From positions 8,742,998 to 8,806,997 of the forward strand of contig NC_088791.1 of assembly GCF_011386835.1 (NCBI RefSeq): a DNA stretch of 64,000 bases. Reading direction: 5' to 3'. The notes under the pieces were generated by a model. The model did not search any database, had not been told where the DNA came from, and saw only the letters and a list, made by a program, of their open reading frames with translations. Positions 46,605 through 57,224 of this stretch are shown one piece after another (the first letter of the stretch is position 1; each line of letters starts with the position of its first letter). The position numbers and the translations under genes were made by a program. The DNA comes from Chrysemys picta bellii (lineage: Eukaryota > Chordata > Testudines > Emydidae).

Positions 46605-47268
46605 GGGATAGAGCAGAGCCATACACGAGTCAACAGTGTGCCCTTGTTGCCAAGAAGGCTAACGGCATTTTGGGCTGTATAAGTAGGGGCATTGCCAGCA
46701 GATCAAGGGACGTGATCATTCCCCTCTATTCGGCATTGGTGAGGCCTCATCTGGAGTACTGTGTCCAGTTTTGGGCCCCACACTACAAGAAAGATATGGA
46801 AAAATTGGAAAGAGTCCAGTGCAGGGCAACAAAAATGATTAGCGGTCTGGAGCACATGACTAATGAGGAGAGGCGGAGGGAACTGGGATTTTTTAGTCTG
46901 CAGAAGAGAAGAATGAGGGGGGATTTGATAGCTGCTTTCAACTACCTGAAAGGGGGTTCCAAAGAGAATGAATCTAGACTGTTCTCAGTGGTACCAGATG
47001 ACAGAAAAAGGAACAATGGTCTCAAGTTGCAGTGGGGGAGGTCTTGGTTGGATATTAGGAAAAAAAATTTCACTAGGAGGGTAGTGAAGCACTGGAATGG
47101 GTTACCTAGGGAGGTGGTGGAATCTCCTTCCTTAGAGGTTTTTAAGGTCAGGCTTGACAAAGCCCTGGCTGGGATGATTTAGTTGGGGATTGGTCCTGCT
47201 TTGAGCAGGGGATTGGACTAGATGACCTCCTGAGATCCCTTCCAACCCTGATATTCTATGATTCTAAG
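46605..47268 (+). mobile_element. CR1 LINE 3' end with intact ORF2 C-terminus
   Basis: From about 46618 the plus strand encodes the end of CR1 ORF2 without interruption to a stop at 47180-47182: [91 protein letters not shown]. The tail runs through GGTCCTGCTTTGAGCAGGG and CTAGATGACCTCCTGAGAT to ATTCTATGATTCT, the terminal repeat unit of CR1. The copy is 5' truncated downstream of the RT domain and therefore immobile. Its open frame makes it the best preserved CR1 here. Confidence 0.95.
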
Positions 47269-47340
47269 AGGGTCCTGAGATGGTTAAAATGGGATTCAAA
47301 TTACAGTGGGAGCCACTACAAAATATCAGCATTGGCATCT

Positions 47341-47418
47341 GCAGTGTAGTTATATCCGTGTCGGTCCCAGGCTATTAGAGAAACAAGGTGGGTGACATCA
47401 CATCTTTTATTGAGACAT
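47341..47418 (-). mobile_element. Penelope-like tail fragment (second family)
   Basis: GCAGTGTAGTTATATCCGTG, GGTCCCAGGCTATTAGAG, AAACAAGGTGGGTGACATCA, CATCTTTTATTG: the part adjoining the piece at 6963-7052 in the same family. Highly diverged. Confidence 0.55.
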
Positions 47419-48534
47419 TTCTGTGATGTTTTCTGTATTTTGTTTAAAAAATAAAGACCACAGTACATTTAATAACCACAGGATGTGTACGTTAATATTT
47501 TTTTTAATGGCAACCACTCGAAAAATGGCTTTGTGCAAGTAGTCTTAATTAGTTTATAAAAAAGCAAGTAACAAAAGAGTGATTACAATAGCTCAGGGCA
47601 AATCTGCAATAGCCTTTCTTTAAAATGAGGATGTCTGAGAGGAGAGACAGGAAAACAAATATAAAAATACCCCAATACACTTTTCAAAAGCCAAACATCA
47701 GCTGTATTCTCTGGATAGAGATCTATATCTCAGCAGACAGTTACACTTTTGCCAATCTCTTATTACGACTATTCCAGTTATAACATGTTACCACACACAG
47801 TCTGGTCCTGTCAGAGTAGGGCCTGGAGATTATCATTGACAGCTATGACTAATGGGCCATCAACAACTAACATCTCCTGGAGAGTCGCCCTCAGGTAGGA
47901 GCAGTTGGGTTCTACATGTTTATGTTGATCTTCATTTACACCCCAGTGCCCGCAAACAAAGACAATCCTAGAGCTGACTGGAGGATGACAATTCCATTTT
48001 GCTGAAACTTTTGAAGTTTCAAAATTTGTTCTTGTTCTGCACTGGATCAAAACCAAAACCTTGCAAACGTTTTCACAAAAACGGAATTGTGTCAAAATGT
48101 CTGTTTTCAGACCGAAGCGTGGTGGGTGGGTGTCTGCTTGATTCAGAGCAGTTTGTGAATCTGAGTCTCCCACACCCCAGACCAGTGACCTATTTGTGAG
48201 GCCATATAGTGGGAGAGTGTCTCCCCACTCCCCTCCCTTCCTTATGAAAATGTTGTCAAAATCAACAAGGTTGTGAAATGTTTCGGTTTCAACAAAATAT
48301 GTTCTGACCAGCACTGGACAGAGCTCTTCTGAATGTAATCAGCAATACTTTCTCTGTCCTTTCCATGCACAATTTAGTTAGTAAGTAAACAGAGAGGTTA
48401 CAGTAGTGAGCAGAGCTGTACAGTCCTTAGCGTAAAAAAAAAAACCTGTATTACAAAAAATACCAACCCAAATTCCCTTAGCCTTGTGACATATTCAGGT
48501 GTTAAAGCTGTCTGCATTTAATTCAGAGCTTCAT
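47419..48534. other. Intronic stretch with possible diverged MITE
   Basis: Positions about 47980-48320 contain AAAACTTTTGAAG/TTTCAAAATTTG-type AT palindromes and end in TTCTGACCAGCACTGG. The left side has GCTGACTGGAGGATGAC, so this may be a diverged inverted-repeat element. The 167-codon minus open frame across it is treated as chance. Confidence 0.4.
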
Positions 48535-48592
48535 AGATTTTTAAGTCCAGAAAGGATCACTTTGATTCTAGTGTCACCTCCTACATAAAAAG
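48535..48592 (-). mobile_element. CR1-type 3' tail fragment
   Basis: TCATAGATTTTTAAGTCCAG, AAAGGATCACTTTGATTC: the last ~60 bp of a minus-strand CR1-like tail. Confidence 0.6.
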
Positions 48593-48681
48593 AACAGGTT
48601 TCAGAGCAGAAGCCGTGTTAGTCTGTATCCGCAAAAAGAACAGGAGTACTTGTGGCACCTTAGAGACTAACAAATTTATTA

Positions 48682-48719
48682 GAGCATAAGATTTCGTGGA
48701 CTACAGCCCACTTCTTCGG
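48682..48719 (-). ncRNA. Hammerhead-like core, copy 1
   Basis: On the minus strand: CCGAAGA, stem AGTGGG...CCAC, GAAA, then TC-TTAT-GC and TC. The TC in place of GC breaks the third stem, so this copy is probably inactive. Confidence 0.45.
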
Positions 48720-48837
48720 ATGCATATACTTGTGGCACCGTAGAGACTAGGTTTCAGAGTAGCAGCCGTGTTAGTCTGTATCCGCAAAAAGAAGAACAGG
48801 AGGACTTGTGGCACCTTAGAGACTAACAAATTTATTA

Positions 48838-48875
48838 GAGCATAAGCTTTCGTGGACTATAGCCCACTTCTTCGG
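48838..48875 (-). ncRNA. Hammerhead-like core, copy 2
   Basis: CCGAAGA, stem GUGG/CCAC plus a G-U pair, GAAA, hairpin GC-UUAU-GC, then UC. Only the second core position (C for U) departs from the CUGANGA...GAAA...UH consensus. Confidence 0.5.
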
Positions 48876-49080
48876 ATGCATATAGAATGGAACATATATT
48901 GAGGAGATATATATACACACATACAGAGAGCATAAACAGGTGGGAGTTGTCTTACCACCTCTGAGAGGCCAATTAATTAAGAGAAAAAAACTTTTGAAGT
49001 GATAATCAAGCTAGCCCAGCACAGACAGACAGTTAGATAACAAGTGTGAGAATACTTACAAGGGGAGATAGATTTCAATT

Positions 49081-49118
49081 GAGCATAAGCTTTCATGGGC
49101 TACAGCCCACTTCTTCGG
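49081..49118 (-). ncRNA. Hammerhead-like core, copy 3
   Basis: CCGAAGA, stem GUGGG/CCCAU with a closing G-U, GAAA, GC-UUAU-GC, UC. Lies at the start of the second tandem body. Confidence 0.5.
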
Positions 49119-49235
49119 ATGCACAGAATGGAACATACATTGAGGAGATATATATACACATAGAGAGAGCATGAAAAGGTGGGAGTTGTCTTACCAACTC
49201 TGAGAGGCCAGTTAAGTAAGAGAAAAAACTTTACA

Positions 49236-49698
49236 TAAACAGGCCACAGAACATAAAATTCATATAGACTTTTTACCATTTATACCAGAGTAATCTGATT
49301 TCGCGCTGCAGGTTGCCCACCACTGATTTATACCCTTTGTTGACTTTTTGCATTTCCCGAAGCTAGGACAACGGCAAGTCAGTGGTGACTGGGTTTCTAA
49401 TCAGCTATACTTGCTGATGGGTCAGGGAGCAATACTAGCACAAAATGGCCATCCCTTGGTTCACAACATACCAGATGGATTTTTCACATCCTAACAATCC
49501 ACCAAAAAGCCACGGAAGGGGAGAAACTTGTGTGTTGGTTTTGGGGATGAACAGATATGAAGGGGAATTTACTCAACACATGTAGTCTGGTGTTCTACAC
49601 ATCGAACAACAAAGCAGATCATGATTTTCCTTGCATTTACTTACTGGCTTATTTTGTGAAAAAAGTCGACAACAGTTTGCTCTGACTATCTCATAGCC
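49236..49698. other. Intronic stretch with a hAT terminus remnant
   Basis: GCAGGTTGCCCACCACTG at 49308-49325 is the complement of a CAGTGGTGGGCAACCTGC hAT-type terminus. No partner end seen. The rest unrecognised. Confidence 0.5.
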
Positions 49699-50021
49699 CA
49701 GGGGTCGGCAACGTTCGGCATGCGGCTCGCCAGGGTAAGCACCCTGGCCGGCCGGGCCAGTTTTATTTACCTGCTGACGCAGCAGGTTCGGCGGATCGCG
49801 GCCCCCACTGGCCGCGGTTCGCTGTCCCGGGACAATGGGCACGGCCAGCACATCGCTCACCCATGCCGCTTCTCGCCACCCCCATTGGCCCGGGACGGCG
49901 AACCGCGGCCAGTGGGAGCCGCGATCGGCCGAACCTGCCATGTCAGCAGGTAAATAAAACTGGCCTGGCCCGCCAGGGTGCTTACCCTGGCGAGCCGTGT
50001 GCCGAACGTTGGCGACCCCTG
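49699..50021. mobile_element. Palindromic hAT-type element with perfect 8-bp duplication
   Basis: Termini CAGGGGTCGGCAACGTTCGG and, read inward, CAGGGGTCGCCAACGTTCGG match at 19 of 20. TCATAGCC flanks both ends (49691-49698 and 50022-50029). The 323-bp body is a near-complete palindrome: GCCAGGGTAAGCACCCTGG pairs with CCAGGGTGCTTACCCTGGC, and AACCGCGGCCAGTGGG pairs with its complement. Non-coding; open frames on both strands are palindrome shadows. Low terminal divergence and the perfect duplication suggest recent insertion. Confidence 0.95.
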
Positions 50022-50029
50022 TCATAGCC

Positions 50030-50234
50030 TGTATTTAAGCTGCATCAGTGCTTGGTTACATAAACCACATGGTGCTCCTGTTCTGATTCAATGAACATAG
50101 CTCTTATGATCGAGAAATGGTACAGAAGAAGCCACCAGGTCTTATAGTAATTACTACCTCTCGCTAGGAGACTGTAAGATTCATGGGCTGGGTGCAGAGT
50201 TTAAATGGTATTTTCTCTTGCACATATATACAAA
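50030..50234. other. Short intronic gap
   Basis: No feature recognised. Confidence 0.4.
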
Positions 50235-50356
50235 TGGCCAGATTCAGCAAACCTTACTCACGTTGAATAGCACATCACTCCATAAGTGATCCCATTGTGG
50301 GGCCATTTGCAAAATAAGGTGCTTCTCAGTGTGTGTAATGGTATCAGAATCTGGAT
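50235..50356. repeat. Small palindromic MITE-like repeat
   Basis: GGCCAGATTCAGCAAACCTT and CGTTGAATAGCAC on the left, GTGTGTAATGG and TATCAGAATCTGG on the right. Same family as 9433-9556, more diverged. Confidence 0.65.
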
Positions 50357-50907
50357 CAAGATAAATGCATGTGCTGGGGAAAGGTGTGGATATAGTGCCT
50401 TCTCTGGTTTACTCACTAACTGTGCCGGATCTCTGGCAAGGTGTTTGTGTTAAGAAACAAGTGCCATCCCATATAAAATATGTAATGCATTTATGGTCTG
50501 TAATTTTCTGTCATCAACAACAGCCACTGACACAAAGCAACCTAGTGTATTATGAGTCCTAGATCCCTAAATAGTGCATTCAAGTCATTGTCTGGCTCAT
50601 TTAATCACCTCTGTGCCAGAGCTCAGGTGACAAGTTTTGGGAATGCTGTGCCATTACTGTGTTAATTAGCAGGGTGCCAAACCATACAAGACATACTCTT
50701 GCCTTAGCGGTGAATACTGGAATGTACAAGCTTAAAACTGCTGGTAAAACTCAAATCTCTCAAACGTTTGCAGAAAAATTACTACAAATGGGGCAAGAGC
50801 CCTGCTGAAACAGATTTATTGTCAAATCTGCATTCAAATTGGAGATGAGGAGAGGAGAACTCCTTCAGAAAGAAAACAGATCTGGTTTGGAGGAAAACCT
50901 GTTGATA
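50357..50907. other. Intronic stretch, nothing recognised
   Basis: No feature recognised. Confidence 0.4.
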
Positions 50908-51262
50908 AATTTCAGAGTAGCAGCTGTGTTAGTCTGTATCAGCAAAAAGAATTAGGAGTACTTGTGGCACCTTAGAGATTAACAAATTTATTTGAGCATA
51001 AGCTTTCATGGGCTAAGACCCACTTCATCGGATGCATGCAGTGGAAAACACAGTAGGAAGATGTATATACACACAGAGAACATGAAAAAATGGGTGTTGC
51101 CATACCAACTATAACGAGAGCAATCAATTAAGGTGGGCTATTATCAGCAGGAGACAAAAAACGTTTGCAGTGATAATCAGGGTGGCCCATTTCCAACAGT
51201 TGACAAGAAGGTGTGAGTAACAGTAGGGAAAAAAAATTAGCATGGGGAAATAGTTTATATTA
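50908..51262 (-). mobile_element. Penelope-like element 3' end
   Basis: Minus strand. The terminal unit is the complement of TTTCAGAGTAGCAGCTGTGT ... GTGGCACCTTAGAGATTAAC ... TTTGAGCATAAGC. It is followed by a longer 3' UTR: complements of GGTGTTGCCATACCAACTA, AAGGTGGGCTATTATCAGCA and GGTGGCCCATTTCCAACAGT. In turtle PLEs I recall this region lying just downstream of the GIY-YIG ORF. The ORF itself is absent here (5' truncated). Confidence 0.88.
50994..51031 (-). ncRNA. Hammerhead-like core, copy 4
   Basis: CCGATGA, stem GUGGG-ucuua-GCCCAU, GAAA, hairpin GC-UUAU-GC, UC. Closest of the copies to CUGAUGA, differing only by C for U at the second position. No convincing first stem in the flanks. 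Confidence 0.55.
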
Positions 51263-52105
51263 AAAGTCAGGTCATTTTGCTCGGAATAGCATGCTAAAAG
51301 TACACACAAAGAGAAACATTTCTTACTATAGATAAACTCTGAACTAGCCATGTTATGGAAACTTTTTTGTTTCATTCATGTCTGTCCCGTCCTTCACCCA
51401 CTCGTGACAGGATGGATAGGATGTACCGGAATGTTTGGTGGCATCCATCCTGATGTCAAGAGAGACATTATATATGATCCCAGTAGTAGCGGAGCTGCCA
51501 TAAAAGACCAGACAGAAATTCTCAGCCCAAGGGGGTAGACAGACTGGGTCACAGGCCAGGATACTAAGCCACAAGCACAGAACACAGCAACCAAGCCTCC
51601 TTCTTAGTGGAATCAAACAATTTACCCTCCTCCTCTTCCTCCCCTGCATTGCAGGCAGAGAGCTGTCCACCTCACACCTACCTTCCACAGAGCAAAAGCC
51701 TCTAGTCCTCTCGTCTAACTACACTTTTCCTCTCGTAGCATAATGGATACTGGGTTATACTCTTGGACACAGCACCCCAATTACAAACTATGCCACTTTG
51801 TCAACAGGATTTGTCACAGGCTCAGAAAATGCCCAAATCAATCAAAAAAAGAAACCAAACCATTGTTCAATTGCAGTTCACAATGTCTACCATCTAGTGA
51901 TGAATGTTCCCGTGTGAACTTGCTGCAGTGAATAAAAATGATTGGAAGTCAGCCCTTACGCTACAGTTTAGTTACTACCCACCTTATAACCCACAGCGAA
52001 GAAACTGCAAGAGTTGCATGCTAGTAAACCCGTTTTAGAAATACTCATATGCTCGGCTTGAACATGTGTAAGAGATAAGTCTTTTCCCCTCACACTCTTC
52101 AAAGA
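51263..52105. other. Intronic stretch, nothing recognised
   Basis: No gene or repeat family recognised. Confidence 0.4.
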
Positions 52106-52292
52106 AAAAATTCATAGAAATCAGAGATGGAAGAGACCTATTGGGTCAATTTATTACAAGCCATGTCTAATAACGATGGAAATTCCATTGCTCAGGATAT
52201 TTAAAACTAGACTGACCAAAGCACTGTAATACATGCAGTCAGGGGCAATCCTGCTCTTACAGATCTTTTCCATCTCTAACTTCTATGATTCC
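52106..52292. mobile_element. CR1-type 3' tail fragments
   Basis: Positions 52111-52165 look like a minus-strand tail start (TTCATAGAAATCAGAGATGG, AAGAGACCTATTGGGTC). Positions 52170-52290 look like a plus-strand end (ATATTTAAAACTAGACTGAC, CAATCCTGCTCTTACAGA, CTTCTATGATTCC). Two short fragments back to back. Confidence 0.65.
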
Positions 52293-53284
52293 CTGACAGT
52301 CGCCACTTCCAGAACAGATGGCTCTCTCCAGTATCTTTTAGAGTTCTCCCAGGCAGTTATGAATTGCACAGAATAAGCATTTTGTTTTGTCTTTTGCTCA
52401 TCCATTATTTCCCCCATGCTAATGACAGTCAAGTTATTGTCCTGTGAATAAATCCATTTAGGTCTAAGCAATGCTGGCTGCAAGGGAGGAATCGAGGGAG
52501 CAGGGGAAGCCAAACTTGGCGCCAGCAGAACACGGGTACACTCATCCACAAAACATTCATCCATTAACCAAACAGCAGCATTTCCAAACCCAGCAGGGTC
52601 ACACCAGAGCCCTGCTGAGAAACAGAAATTAACTCAGAATGGAGACAATTTGTCTTTAGCCTGCTGTCATATTTGCAAGGACTCTCTGGCAAGGCAATGC
52701 AATGCTGATAAGGGCAGTGATTGCTCCAACAACTGAGTCACAGAAAACAGAAGCTTATCAGGGAGCCAGGTGGCACTCAAGAGTGGTGCAGCATCTTCCG
52801 ACCTCTGGGCCATGTACTTCAAAATGAAGGAAGAGCAGAGGAGAAATTTCCCTCTCTCAGCAATGCGCAGGTGAAAACAATGGCAACAGATTTAACTCAG
52901 TTCCACTGATGAGGATCAATTATGCTAACTCAGTGAATTGTTTGGCTTTTTTAAAAAACGGTATTGGAGAGTGGAGCACTCTGGCTATCCAGAGAAAGAG
53001 AAGGCCTGGATGGAATGCAGCCTTGATGATGAAGAGGCGATGAGATCGGTGGGCAGTGGGACACTTGGGATGAGGGAATAACGTTGACAAAATGAAGCAG
53101 GCCAGTTGACTAATTTCTGAAGTTGAAGCAGAGCTTAAAGCAGTCCGGTGCTGTTGTTGGGTCACAACAGAAAGTAATGTGTTTGTACCAACATTAGGGA
53201 GGAAATTGTTTGTTTAAAAATGCTTATAAGAGTGTAAAAGGGACAGCAGAGCCAAGGATGTGTTATACAAAGCACCATCACTTT
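52293..53284. other. Intronic stretch, nothing recognised
   Basis: No feature recognised. Confidence 0.4.
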
Positions 53285-53525
53285 GCACTTGTGTCACCTT
53301 CCATCTAAGGATCTCAAAGTGCTTCACAGATTGATTAATTAAGCCTCCCAACATGCCCGTGAAGTAGGTAAAACTCTATTTGACAGATGGGGGAATGGAG
53401 TCACAGAAAGGGTAAGCGACTTGCTCAAAGACATGCAAGTCAGTGACAGAGCTGTGGGAAAACCAACCCACCTACCAAAACATGGGAAACCTGACTCCTA
53501 ATCCTGTGCTGCAACCACAACACCC
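53285..53525 (-). mobile_element. MIR-type CORE-SINE
   Basis: Minus-strand MIR: GGATCTCAAAGTGCTTCACA, CCCGTGAAGTAGGTAAAAC, TTTGACAGATGGGGGAATGG, GCGACTTGCTCAAAGACATG, then a degraded head. Confidence 0.88.
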
Positions 53526-54814
53526 TCCTTTTGATATTTCGCATCAGCTGCGGAGTCGATCCCATTGTGAAATGGTGTTTGTCAGTCAGCGCATGCAGAC
53601 CCTGAAAGTCTGCTCAGCAACGGGTCTGGAACAGCGATACATCAGAGTCTGACAAGATGCTCCTCATACGGCAGGACTGCCAAACCCAAGAATTCAAAAA
53701 TAAACAGATGACAAACAAAATACGCGTGTGAAATTTATTTTCAGCCCGAAATGTACCCAGTGTATTACAGAAGCAGCAAGGGGAACTTCACACCAAGGAC
53801 ACGCTCCAGTAGGCGAAGCAGAATGGTGGCAACATGTTGTGCTGTCATTTGAAGGACAGAGATCAAGATGAAGTGAGTTCCCTTGCTAACAGGAGAAGCT
53901 GCTAGGGATGTAAGCTCTGCCCTGAGGAGAGTGGAGGAAGTACCTGGTATCGCAAAGGAGTGAATCCCTTTCCTCACTGTGCCGTTGATAAGCTGCATCC
54001 AGCCCCCTTTCAACATACTGTAAAGAGGGTCAGTTCAAAGTGAGGTCTAAACTGTGGGAGGAGGGGTCTGAATAAAAGGAAAATATTATTGTTCTCCTTC
54101 CAGAAAAGTCACCTTCTTCACTTCTTGTGGAGTGAGACCAATATAGGGGAGGGGAAAGCCAGTGAAGAGAAATATGGTGACAGTAACAGGGTCTTACATT
54201 TTCAAGTGTCCACTGGGATCAGAGATTCTCTTGCAGGACCTGAGAGCAGAGCAGATGACTAAAACACTGGCCCACTACATCGAAGGAGTGAACTGAATTC
54301 CTGCAGCTCCAATTGCCTTTCCCTTGAAGTTTTATCAGGTGGGTCCAGAGTGTGTTAGATCTAATCTAAACTTCCTCTCTTACACTCCTTTCTTTGCTCC
54401 CAAGCTGCAAACAGAGCAGGGAGAAGGCAGCTTCACCTGAGACAGCCTAGCCCACCAGGCGCTGAATGACAGCATCTGGAAACAGCCTGGTGGAGGAAGA
54501 GATTGGGGAGAACACATCCATACCCCAGTGTCAAATGATTCCCATCTTCACCTGGAGTCCCCCTTTTCCCAACTATCATCTCGCTCCCCATTCACATTCA
54601 GACTGAGAACTTCAAAGGCAGGAGGGTGCAGCCTGAATAGGTTGGTGCAGAATGGCTGTAGCTGAGGTTGAGGTCTTGAAGGAATCAATCACAAAAACAA
54701 ACCAGACCCTGTGATGAAACTGTGGATGTTTGCAATTTTTGTGACACAGAAGCTGCACAGTGGCTGCCAATGAGTCTGAGTCCTTTGAAAACAAGTTCTT
54801 CTTATTGCTAAATA
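53526..54814. other. Intronic stretch, nothing recognised
   Basis: 1.3 kb without a recognisable gene or repeat. Confidence 0.4.
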
Positions 54815-56098
54815 AATATAATTAGCCTTCCAAAAGGCCTTGGACAAAGTCCTGCACAGGAAGCGACTAGTGGTCATGGAACAAGAGGTAAAGTATTGTT
54901 ATGAACCAAAAAAGTGGGTAGGAGCCAGAAAGCAAAGTGTAGGATTAAATGGTCAATTTTCATCATGGTCAAAAATTAATAACAAGTGCATTAAGGTTTT
55001 GTACTAGGTCCCATGTTGTTTACTATATTTATTAATGATCTGGAAAAGGGGTGAGGTAGCAAAATCTGCAGATGATACAACATTATTTCGGTTAGTCAGG
55101 ATTAGAGGGGACTGTGAGGAGTTTCAGACAAACCTAACCAAGCCAGGTGAATGGATAACATGACGGCAAATGAAATTCAATGTCGATAAATGTGAAGTAA
55201 TGAACAGTGGAGGGAAAAAATAAACTACTCAGACACCTTACAGGGTTCCAAATCAACTGTATCAGCTCAAGAAAGGGACGTGTGTCATTGCAGATAGCTC
55301 AACGAAGATCTCTGTTCAGTGTGCAGCTGCGGTCAAAAAAAGCTAACAAGATGTTAGCATGCACAAGGAATGGGGTAATGAACGATACGAGAATACTATT
55401 CTGCTTTTATATGTGGTGTGGCCTCGCCTGGATACTGCGTGCAGTACATTTCATGCCATATCAAAAGGCATTGCTGAACTAGAAGGGGCTCAGAGAAGGG
55501 TGATAAGAATGGTCAAGGGCCCAAGAAAAGTCTCATATGAAGAGACTGAAAAGATTGGAATTGTTCACCTTCGAAAGGAGTCGAATAAGAGGGGACATGA
55601 TAAAAGTGCTTAAAAATAAACGGAACAGAGAAGATAGATGAGGAAAGTGAATCTGATCCTCCCTGTCTCAAGAAATAAGGGGATATTCAATATAATTAAA
55701 CAGTGGGAAATTCAAAACTGATAAAAGGAAATACTTTTCTGCCCAGCATGTAGTTAGATTGTGAAACTTACTGTCACAGGAAGTCCCTGAAGCCAAGAAT
55801 TTAGCAAGATTTGAAAAGGGAGTGGACATGTATATGGATATCAAGAATATCCAGAGTTGTTATAACAACAAACATTTTGGAAGGGATATTAAATTAAATC
55901 TTCTGCTTCATGGCTGAAGCCAATCTCTAACCATTAGAGACCAGGATGAGACCTAATGTGTAGTGGGGGAAACATCTTATCCCACGTGTGCGACTGTGAG
56001 GTTCATCTGAAGTATCTGCTACTGGCCACGGTCAGAGACAGGACGCCGTATTAGCTCGCGGATCTGATACAGTATGAGACTTGCTATGTTCCTAAATG
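54815..56098 (+). mobile_element. CR1-family LINE, RT to 3' UTR, degenerate
   Basis: Plus strand. FQKALDKVLH (RT block) near 54828. ATTAATGATCTGGAAAAGG (FINDLEK block) near 55030. SADDT, equivalent to the FADD active site, near 55065. Then ATGAAATTCAATGTCGATAA, then CCTGGATACTGCGTGCAGTA and AGAAGGGTGATAAGAATGG. The 3' UTR ends in TATGAGACTTGCTATGTTCC near 56093. Many frameshifts and stops; the active-site block itself is altered. Confidence 0.85.
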
Positions 56099-57224
56099 CT
56101 CTACTTCCAATGAGCTTAGATGTCACCAGGAGGGATGATAATTATTGGGATCTTTTCAGGAGCATTTTTGTCACATGGATGCATCTGTCACCGTCTGGGA
56201 GCTGCTGCTGTCCTTCAAAGCCATTGTTTGAAAGTTTAAAGACTGAATAGGAGCAAGCAGCCGGACACTTACCTGAAAGGCTTCTAAATGCAATGTATTG
56301 ATTTTCAGAGGTGCCAAGTGCTTGCACCTCCTGTTAATTCCAATGGCAGTGGTGGGTGCTGATCTCTTCAGAAAGTTATCCCCCCCCAGATTCTCAGGAG
56401 ACAACTGCCCAGCCTGCGCTAGGCTGCACCATTATAAGTGACACTGAACTTTAAGTGGCATCATTTGGAAATGAGAGCATCCTATTAAACTTATATTTTG
56501 CTCTTTATCCTTCTATTTTGATTGTAAATGAACACATATAAAGTAGTAGATATTTATTTTTAAAAGAACAGGTAAATTTATATTTATAGTTATATTTAGA
56601 ACGAACAAAAAGAAATACTACTTCAGGCAGTGTAGTTGGCCTGAGGAAATCATTACCACTGGAGATCAATCCGTTACTATGTGGAGTTTTCAGGTAGGGG
56701 AAAATAGGAGGAAACAAATCTCAGGCATCAGCATAGCTGGTCCTTTGAATGCACAGAACTTGTACTGTTAGCCAGGAACACTGTAGATTTTATCATCTTC
56801 CTCACTGGCCAATCTTGGAGGAAGGATACGGAACGAGATGGATCTGTTGGACGATTTAGTGCGGCACAATACTGCCTTAACCGGATCAATGATCAGATCT
56901 TGCTGGTAGACAATCTGTTCCTAGACATTGAAGGCAGAGTAATAGGCCAAGTGTATTGAAGCCCTGCACTGACTGCCTCCACTTCCCCAGGAATCCTTCT
57001 GAATATCCTTCATTGAGCTCTGAAGATTCCTTGGGTAAAACCCTGGTGCCACTGAAGCCAATGGCAAAACTTCTGGTAATAAAGGATCCCGCTATTTGAG
57101 ACAAGGCTGCCCTCGTGTCCTATTGTTGTTCAAAGAATGCAACAAAGCAAAACCTGCTTTTGGCAAAGATGCACAGAAGAATGTAGGTTCTTCTTGCCGG
57201 ATGGAGGGCTCTATCCTGGGAAGC
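56099..57224. other. Intronic stretch with a small palindromic repeat
   Basis: Positions 56299-56380 hold a palindrome: ATTTTCAGAGGTGCCAAG on the left, GTGGGTGCTGATCTCTTCAG on the right, centre TAATTCCAATGG. A similar core (CACTGAAGCCAATGG) lies near 57050. The rest unrecognised. Confidence 0.5.

Larger units (their letters stand above)
48598..49235 (-). mobile_element. Penelope-like element 3' ends in tandem
   Basis: Minus strand. Two copies of the terminal unit (complements of GTTTCAGAGTAGCAGCCGTG, TTAGTCTGTATCCGC, GTGGCACCTTAGAGACTAAC) lie at 48598-48725 and 48751-48880. A third copy of only the hammerhead-like core lies at 49081-49118. A ~105-bp body (GAATGGAACATATATTGAGG ... GGGAGTTGTCTTACC ... 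CTCTGAGAGGCC) follows at 48885-48985 and again at 49126-49230, so core plus body repeats with a 243-bp period. PLEs often occur as tandem partial copies with 'pseudo-LTRs'. The same tail in turtles follows a GIY-YIG endonuclease ORF (from memory), but no ORF is present here. Confidence 0.85.

Noticed and set aside
46322..47182. 286-codon open frame as a host gene
   Set aside because: The last two thirds are the CR1 ORF2 C-terminus; the first ~95 codons are intron read-through.
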